In this document: positions 57,437 through 64,000 of the stretch, piece after piece
How the letters are laid out: each line of letters starts with the position of its first letter
Numbering within the stretch: the stretch's first letter is position 1
NCBI GenBank assembly: GCA_022661535.1
Contig: JAKULF010000003.1
Span: 1,736,001 to 1,800,000, forward strand
Direction of reading: 5' to 3'
DNA length: 64,000 nt
Origin: Eutypa lata
Lineage: Eukaryota > Ascomycota > Sordariomycetes > Xylariales > Diatrypaceae
Notes under the pieces: generated by a model
Seen by the model: the letters and a program-made list of their open reading frames with translations, nothing else
Databases searched by the model: none
What the model was told of the DNA's origin: nothing
Program-made: the position numbers and the translations under genes

Positions 57437-58301
57437 CTGTTTTTATGTTTGTTTGTTGGTTGGTTGGCTGGTGGTCTTGTGTGCACTTTTCCTTGCTTTT
57501 TTTTTTTTCTTTCTCTCTTTTCCGGGTTCGCTCGGTGTAGGTTGTTTGCGTATGTAGGTAGACAGGTAGGTACGATGGGGAAGTACTTGAGGTGGGAGGT
57601 AGTAAGTAGAAGATACCACTAGCCTCTAGGTCATTGATTTCCTTCCGTTTGTACGGTACGTGTACTTATCGCCCTGTGACTGTGTGTATGCGCTGGTTTG
57701 TTTTGGTGTTGCTATACGTAGAGGTGGATGTCTGGTTTATAGGATAAAAATAGCCAGTGCCGATAGTGAGGTGATAGAATGGTAGATATGTGACAAGCTT
57801 TATTTCCTCGGCATATTTTAGGGCACTGACTACTTAGGGAAAAAGTGAAATGCACCGGGTGCCACGTTAAGGGAAAGTTGCTGTTTGCTTCACAAGTGCT
57901 GATTAGTAGAGTTGCAAATGAAAAGAACAACCTGGAAGCCACGGTACCTACCACCTGCCTCGATTCAAGCTATTATGTGTTGTGTAGTTCAATGTTGGGA
58001 GTTACGACCTTGCCGGCCTTTGACTCATTACCGAGCAAACTAATAGAGTACTTGATCACAGATGAAATAGTCTTTAGTGTGTGTTATGATAAGGATCGAA
58101 AGATATGTGTAGCAAACGGTTTATTCAATCAAAGTGTCGTAATCCTAACGTATCATATCTGCCCTGCTGCTAAGTTTTTAAAATCCCAATTTGATATTGC
58201 AATGCGCCGTACAAGCCGTGACCGTTCTTCGCCACCGCTATGGTATACAAACTCCATGTCATGTCATGTACATCCTGAAGGGATCCTGGACGCCGACATT
58301 C
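57437..58301. other. Intergenic region between Cys-rich gene and YVC1
   Basis: About 0.9 kb. A plus-strand frame of 154 codons at 57845-58309 overlaps the last bases of YVC1 on the other strand, but shows no known motif and has an AT-rich composition like the flanks, so it is not called as a gene. Confidence 0.5.
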
Positions 58302-60908
58302 TTAAATAAACCCAGACTGTTCTTGCTCTTCTGCCGTAACTGACCCGTCGCCCCCAGTGTCGCCACACAGCTTGCCTAGCAGTTTCTCAATCCTCGATGT
58401 CGAGCGCTCCAGCTCGTCTATCCGGTTTGACAAGTTTTCCACCCCCACCGTCTCGTTCATGATATCTCGGATCTGCTCGGATAAATCACCGAAAGGAGCG
58501 ATTGAGTCACGGCGACTGGGTGTTTTAGGGACGAAAGCCTTGCCCGACTCATCGTCGTCACTGTTCCTTTTTCCACCACCGGCAGATACGATCGTCGAAC
58601 TCTGCTGCCGACCGAATTGCCTGCGTATCATGTGATGTGTCAACTCGTCATCTACAGTGATGTCTTCGACTACCGAACTAGGCGGTGCTATTTCAAAAAC
58701 AGCCTGGATGTCGCCATGCGTAGTGATTTTCCACTTCTCCCAGAACCACCCGTTGCTGCGACGACTTTTCTTTGGGAGCTGATCTGTTACATCTTGTATG
58801 TAATCGGCATCGGGCCATAGTAATCTCCTTTCCAACAAGGCGATGATGAGAAGAATGGGTACATTGATAGCTCGCACAGTTGCAACATGGATTTTGTGAA
58901 ACCAGCGGGCATTGACAAAGAACCGCATGGGCACCAGCACGAATAGCGCGATGATGTTGAATGGGGGCTGATACGCGAAAATCGCATCGCCTTTCACACC
59001 TTCAAGTGTCACTACAGCCCGACGGAATGCGATCTCCGCCGTAGCATTGGCTACTATAGTTCCGAAGGTGTTCGAAAGCATCGAGACTAAGATAGTCAGA
59101 AACAGAGTGTTCCCGAGGAAGGCGAAGGTGACCATTAGAATCGGGCCTAGAAGCCAGTGAAAGTCCGTCTAAATGCCATTTGAGTTAGCAAGGAAGATGT
59201 AGGAATCTCTGGATAATTGACTGACCGAGTTCTGAACGCCACTGCCGTCCAAGCCAAACCAAATCCATAGCATCCATTTGCTAATTGTTCTATTAAGTGT
59301 AAGCCGACTAGATCATACTACGGTAATATTGTTACTCACACAAGGTTATGGCGTCCTTCTGCTAGCCAAAACATCGAAAGCAAGAACCCGCAAAAACACC
59401 TGATAATAGTTAGCAACCCAAATCAGACGATATAGAGCTAATTGTAGGTAATCGTTGAACTTCAAGGGGTCTTACCAAGCCGATAAAGCTGTCAGAGCTG
59501 TGAAATCTGCCATCATGGACCGTAACGATAAGAAAACCAAGTTATCTGATAGTAAGTTGAACGCTAGCCGCGGGACAAGGACAGGTGCACCCATCGCAAG
59601 TACGTCTACCGCCTGTTGTCCAGGCGCAAGGTCGTCTGTCACCCAACCGTGGATTCTAAGGATCAAGTAGGCCCAGTAGATTATCGCAAATATCACATCT
59701 AGAAACGACCAAAGATTCTGGGCGTACACATGCCTGGAAATATATGTCAGTGGATGCATGCTATAAATAGGGAGCCAACGTATGCTTACCATCCATGTGC
59801 AAGAATCGTGGCAAACTGGTCTAGTACCCAACCAAAAGCGTAGACGGAAAACGCAATTTCATATACACTATAAGTCCTAGGGTTTCGTTCCAACATAAAA
59901 AGAAGGTACAAGAACAAGAGAGTAATGAACTGGAGAATCTCCAGGACGGTCCGTGTTCGTGGTACCATAAGGCGGTACTGGTTCAGCAATGGCTCACTAC
60001 GTGGCTCATATAGGGCAATAGGTTTCTGCTTGTAGCGATCCGGGATCATATCCAAGAAGCTGGACGGGGTATAAACTACTTGGCCGACGTAGATAGCATC
60101 AATTCTTTGTCAAGGTTAGCACTGAACAGGCATTATCACTACGAGGCTTGCTTACGTACACCTTTTGGCAATGGGTAGAGCTCAAGAAATGCTTGCTTTC
60201 ACTTAGGATGGCCACCTCGAGGGCCGGCAGCGTATGGTGGTAGTTCCATGCCGATGACAAGGAAGCCTCGCGGCGAACTTCTGCAGGGGCATTTTGGAAT
60301 GGTTCGAACCCAGCTATAAGTATATTCGCTAGAAGTAGAAGTCCTTGTGGGCCTGGGTTATCATCACCAAAACGTCTTAGTATACGAGTTGCAACTACTT
60401 CACAAAGAGTTGCTCGCGTGAAGTTGACATTCTGTCTATTGCTCATATGCTCCTGTTCGAGCAGGAACTGTGATCGATTTACAAGTAGACAATAAACTAA
60501 AAAAAAAAATTGTTAGTAATTTTTTTCACTAATATGGTCGAGCTAGCAAGGCGAAGATGGTTGGTTGTTCATCGCGGTAGATGCCGCTGGGAGAATGGGC
60601 ATACCGATAGAAATATCATCTAGCTCATACAGTTTGTCAACCAAGGGCCGAACGACTGAGATGTTGAGGCGGAGATCTCTCAGCTGTTCGAACGTGAGAT
60701 AATCCTCGACTATGGAGATGACATCTCGCCGTATCCGGTGGATATTCGTATAAACTGGTAAATGGGCGTGAACATTCTGGTTACAACTGAAGAACGGCTC
60801 CCCATCCACGGAACGGCTATAGCCCGAACGATTGATCAAGGGTCGTCTCTCAGCTTCACTTGGTTCCTGTAGCCGTATTCTTCTCCTTGAGGTACGACTG
60901 TCCGCCAT
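58302..60908 (-). CDS. YVC1: Vacuolar TRP-type cation channel (Yvc1)
   Basis: Seven exons (60908-60605, 60496-60160, 60104-59790, 59733-59476, 59399-59340, 59289-59226, 59168-58302) keep phase and give 734 residues. Yvc1 releases Ca2+ from the vacuole in response to stretch and cytosolic Ca2+. Residues 1-255 are cytosolic, with helices and IDAIYVGQVVYTPSSFLD. Membrane spans begin near 256 (TVLEILQFITLLFLYLLFML), then at about 285-310, 330-347, 365-385 and 398-415. The pore loop around WMLWIWFGLDGSG is split by the 60 and 64 bp exons, and S6 is LLGPILMVTFAFLGNTLFLTILVSMLSNTF (parts of 452-481). Two more hydrophobic segments follow near 510-560. A coiled coil lies at about 690-715 (LSNRIDELERSTSRIEKLLGKL in part). 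The N-terminal tail has ERRPLI (20-25), an acidic di-leucine signal fitting vacuolar delivery. Confidence 0.9.
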
Positions 60909-62298
60909 CCTGAACTGCCGCAATGTTTACATGAACTCGGGCTGTAACTAGAGCTCACATACATGTAGTAATGTTGAATCGAAGTTGTAGTTAGTGGATA
61001 CCTAGGTATGCATCTTGCATGTTGGTGTGACGTTGGGAAACAGGGAACACGATGTTGAATGCTGATTGGCAGAAGATAATTATGGGTGGCAACAAAGAAT
61101 AAATCCTCTGTCCAACTGTGAATGATTAGAGTTGCCTATAGGGGTAACCTTCTTTGGAGGTGTAAACTACCCAGGTACGTACATACATACATATGCCATT
61201 ACCTGGCCGAGCTAAATGTGGGGGTCAAATTAGGTAGTTAAAACCACTAAACCAACGATTGATAAAGAACGGATCTGCGCCAGCGCTACCCACCGATAGC
61301 TTACATCACATGCAATCTACACCACCACTATCTCATCGTGATTCTTCAATGATGGACATGGCCTGCATCTACTGTGCAGAACTGACGTAGTGCAGGCGCA
61401 TCCTAAATCCCTCTTCATGCGGAATCTCTGTTCGCAAGCCTCTTTCGTCATCAGTTCGATCAGTGATGATAGTGGTCAACCGATCTAATAGTGTGAGATG
61501 CCATGAAACGCTTATTGGATTGGGTCTGTTTCATAGGAGAGAGGCCGCTCGAGGACATTGGGAGCAGTGTCTCTGCGGGCCGGATTATACCATCATGGAT
61601 GATCTGCTCTGGGGTGGTGATAACCTTTCTCGCAAGTAATTAGTCTTGTGTAGGAGCAGATAAGACTTGAATCCTTGGTGGCTATAATGTCCCTTCTTTG
61701 CCCACGAGTTCATATTGAAGGCTATAGCGACTACATAGTAGAGAACAGGAAGTGTGAGAACCCGGCCATAACTTTAGGATACCCGACTATTTTAAATCGA
61801 ACAAGGGCAATGCATACATAATAGGGTAGACATGATTCATATCATGAACGTATTAGGCTCTCAAAGTACATATTATGTAAGTAGGTGTCAAGCCTAAAAG
61901 CATCCACGATAGTTTCAACACTATGTACATACATGTGCCTAAGTATGTACCCATCAGAGCCATGTAATTACCCAGTTGCTGCCCGAGAAGCCATCTCTCG
62001 AAAGTTGTTCAAAAACCCCTTTCACTTAAGAAAGACACCTTCTTTAATGACGACAAAAATGGAAATATAGACAAGTATCTTTCCTGTTATTTGTAACCAT
62101 GTTTTTGACAGCTGCATGGTTAATTGGTTGATTGGCAATCACATGACAGTCGCCATTGAACGTCACCTTTGACCCGCATCATTTGATGTTTCCTTCTCCA
62201 CTAAAATAAAGTGCAGCTTTACAAGCGGGCAGGTTCTTTCTGGAAACAACAATAACGGCCCCTCCAACGGGCGGCTTAGTCAAAAAAGAAAACCGATA
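60909..62298. promoter_or_regulatory. Divergent YVC1 / LCL3 intergenic region
   Basis: About 1.4 kb between divergent genes, which must hold both promoters. A TACATACATACA-type tract lies at about 61175-61195. The open frame at 61885-62070 is not supported. Confidence 0.5.
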
Positions 62299-63125
62299 AT
62301 GCCATGGCCGTTCACCTCCAAGGAAAGGCCCGTTTCCTGGACTGACAGCCTCAACGCGACAGATTGGCAACACTACAAGGATCCGAGAAACTGGATACCG
62401 ACCGTTCTGGTGACCACGACGGTCCTTGTGTCGGTCCGGGTCTACAGGTCGTATCTGCGCAGGATACCCGCCGCCACCCACGTACAGCCAAGTTTCTTCA
62501 GGAAGAGGAGTTTGTTCGGTCGGGTCACGAGCGTCGGAGATGGCGATAACTTTCACCTCTTTCACACACCTGGCGGACGTTTGGCAGGCTGGGGTTGGCT
62601 ACGAAGTGTCCCCGCTAAGAAAGTGGGTTTGAGGGGGAAGACTGTATGCTACGAATCCGAGTTGCTGTGTGAGGCTTTTTAGATGACTGCCTGACTGACT
62701 TAAAACCGGTGCAGATACCTATACGTATTGCCGGAATTGACGCGCCAGAAGGTGCTCACTTCGGACGACCCGCCCAACCTTTCGCAACCGATGCACTGGC
62801 CTGGCTCTCGAGCTACATCCTAGGGCGCAGAGTGCGTGCGAAGATCTACAAGCGCGACCAATACGACCGCATCGTCGCTACTGTTTTCGTGAGGAGGTTC
62901 TTTCTGCGCCGGGACGTCGGCCTGGAGATGTTGAAGAAGGGGCTCGCAACGACCTACGAAGCAAAATCTGGTTCTGAGTTTGGTGGCCTCGAAGTGGAAT
63001 ACAAGGCTGCTGAGGCTGCGGCTAAGGCGCAGAAGCGCGGGATATGGGGAGGCAAGCCGGGGCGCTTCGAGAGTCCCCGGGACTTCAAAGCTCGGATGAA
63101 CCAAGAAGATCCAGGAACTAAATAA
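62299..63125 (+). CDS. LCL3: LCL3-type membrane nuclease (staphylococcal nuclease fold)
   Basis: Two exons (62299-62643, 62715-63125; 71 bp intron, donor GTATGC, acceptor CAG, phase 0) give 251 residues. Lcl3 proteins are fungal, mitochondria-associated proteins with a Ca2+-dependent thermonuclease-like domain. Residues about 33-57 are a membrane span ([17 protein letters not shown]). The nuclease fold starts at [21 protein letters not shown], continues through [18 protein letters not shown] (the catalytic Arg/Asp/Glu set), and [15 protein letters not shown] (second catalytic Arg), to [16 protein letters not shown]. All expected active-site positions are present. Localisation is inferred from the family. 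Confidence 0.93.
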
Positions 63126-64000
63126 GACCCATGGTGATTCTCTGCCTTGGTCCTTTAGCTTTGCACATGAGAAGACTATCCTACTGGCAATGCTTTGTTT
63201 CAACGAAGAAAATCCAAAATGTCTGTCTACTTAGTCAAAGAATCACGGCTATACATATGCTTAGTCGCCTCTGTTGGCCTATATGAGAACTGCCACCTAA
63301 TAGGGAGACAATCTGATAAATCTTTGAAACACTGCACTAGTTAAGTGAGGCAAGACGTGACAAGTTGCAATTGAATGTTGAGTAGTTCCAGAGCCACGCG
63401 CCCCATCCGAATAGAAGTGAATGTATACCGAAACAATGACAACAACAGGTAGTATGTATCTACTATATCGCTACTTATATTTCTAGCAAATTGTAATAAA
63501 GGCCTTGTCATTGCACAATTATTGCATCAAGCAATACCCTGGGTGATTTGAAGCATTTAATTGATATAGCCAACCTCAGCCCGACGGTAAAGCACTTTCT
63601 AGCTACGTCGTAGAGCTATCTAGTTAGTCCTCGTATAAAAATTGAATGTAACCTCAGCCAGGTCTACGAAGTACGAATGTAGTAAACACGTGGGGCCAGG
63701 ACTGTGGGCGCTGATTCATAGATCAGAGTGCAGAAATTATTTGTGCCTTGCACGTACGTTGTATCGAAGTAGGATAGTATCTACCTAATCATATATGCGG
63801 TGAAAGAGAGGATTTGTGTACTACCTAACGTCAAGTTAGTGTGTTAGTTGAAACAGATACACGAGGTCCCGCCACGATCCCGCTCCTTTCCATTAAGGTA
63901 TCTAGTCTTTAGATGTAACGTGAATCTTGTGGAAGGAATTAAAATGTGGTGGAATAGGAACGGATTCCTTCTCGACTTAAAATATTCTTGGTCACACATA
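63126..64000. other. Right-end intergenic region
   Basis: No gene is supported in the last 0.9 kb, which is AT-rich 3' flank of LCL3. Nothing suggests a gene running off the window edge. Confidence 0.5.

Noticed and set aside
57038..57622. 194-codon plus-strand frame
   Set aside because: Antisense to the small Cys-rich gene. The end is simple-sequence (Phe/Leu-rich) and no motif is seen.
60301..60312. GGTTCGAACCC resembling a tRNA B box
   Set aside because: It lies inside YVC1 exon 2 and is read as coding (GFEPF). No A box or acceptor stem is found around it.

Overview
The window is nuclear DNA from a filamentous ascomycete (Pezizomycotina), most likely a Sordariomycete. The grounds are short introns with GTNNGT-type donors and YAG acceptors (mostly 50-110 bp), about one gene per 3 kb, typical fungal housekeeping genes, and a class III adenylate cyclase with the fungal G-alpha/RA/LRR/PP2C-like/cyclase order. 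The species cannot be named from the sequence. There are no rRNA or confident tRNA genes, no prokaryote-type systems, no CRISPR and no biosynthetic cluster. I assembled 20 protein-coding genes by hand, matching reading phase across splice sites. Layout, left to right. 0-6 kb: an imperfect 130-138 bp inverted repeat at 310-731, then LEO1 (Paf1 complex, -) diverging from MOB2 (NDR-kinase co-activator, +). 6.5-13.2 kb: a small PSI-domain membrane protein (+) converging on the molybdopterin synthase small subunit (-), then RPS28 (-) and dynactin p50 (-), and RTC4 (+) diverging from p50. 13.2-25.9 kb: the adenylate cyclase gene, flanked by 3.3 kb and 2.5 kb of non-coding DNA. 25.9-30.8 kb: a membrane-anchored prenylcysteine-oxidase-like gene carrying one in-frame TGA, then cytosolic lysyl-tRNA synthetase. 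34.2-40.5 kb: ARP9 (SWI/SNF-RSC actin-related protein) and a Ysc84-domain protein, both on -. 45.2-50.7 kb: two F-box-type proteins on -. 52.8-55.9 kb: PKR1 (V-ATPase assembly), SmD1, and the eRF1 methyltransferase MTQ2, which converges on SmD1. 57.1-63.1 kb: a small Cys-rich protein, the vacuolar TRP channel YVC1 (-) and the LCL3-type nuclease (+). The genes do not form one pathway; this is an ordinary mixed stretch. Two weak themes can be seen. One is morphogenesis and signalling (adenylate cyclase, MOB2, dynactin p50, YVC1, Ysc84 protein). The other is the vacuole: PKR1, YVC1, and a shared acidic di-leucine motif with Pro before Leu-Leu/Ile in the predicted cytosolic tails of YVC1, the PSI protein and the prenylcysteine-oxidase-like protein. 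I did not find a clearly new biological system. The points most worth a second look are the TGA in the oxidase gene, its PPxY plus di-leucine tail, the fold-back repeat at 310-731, the ARP9 N-terminal extension and the two small uncharacterised Cys-rich proteins.
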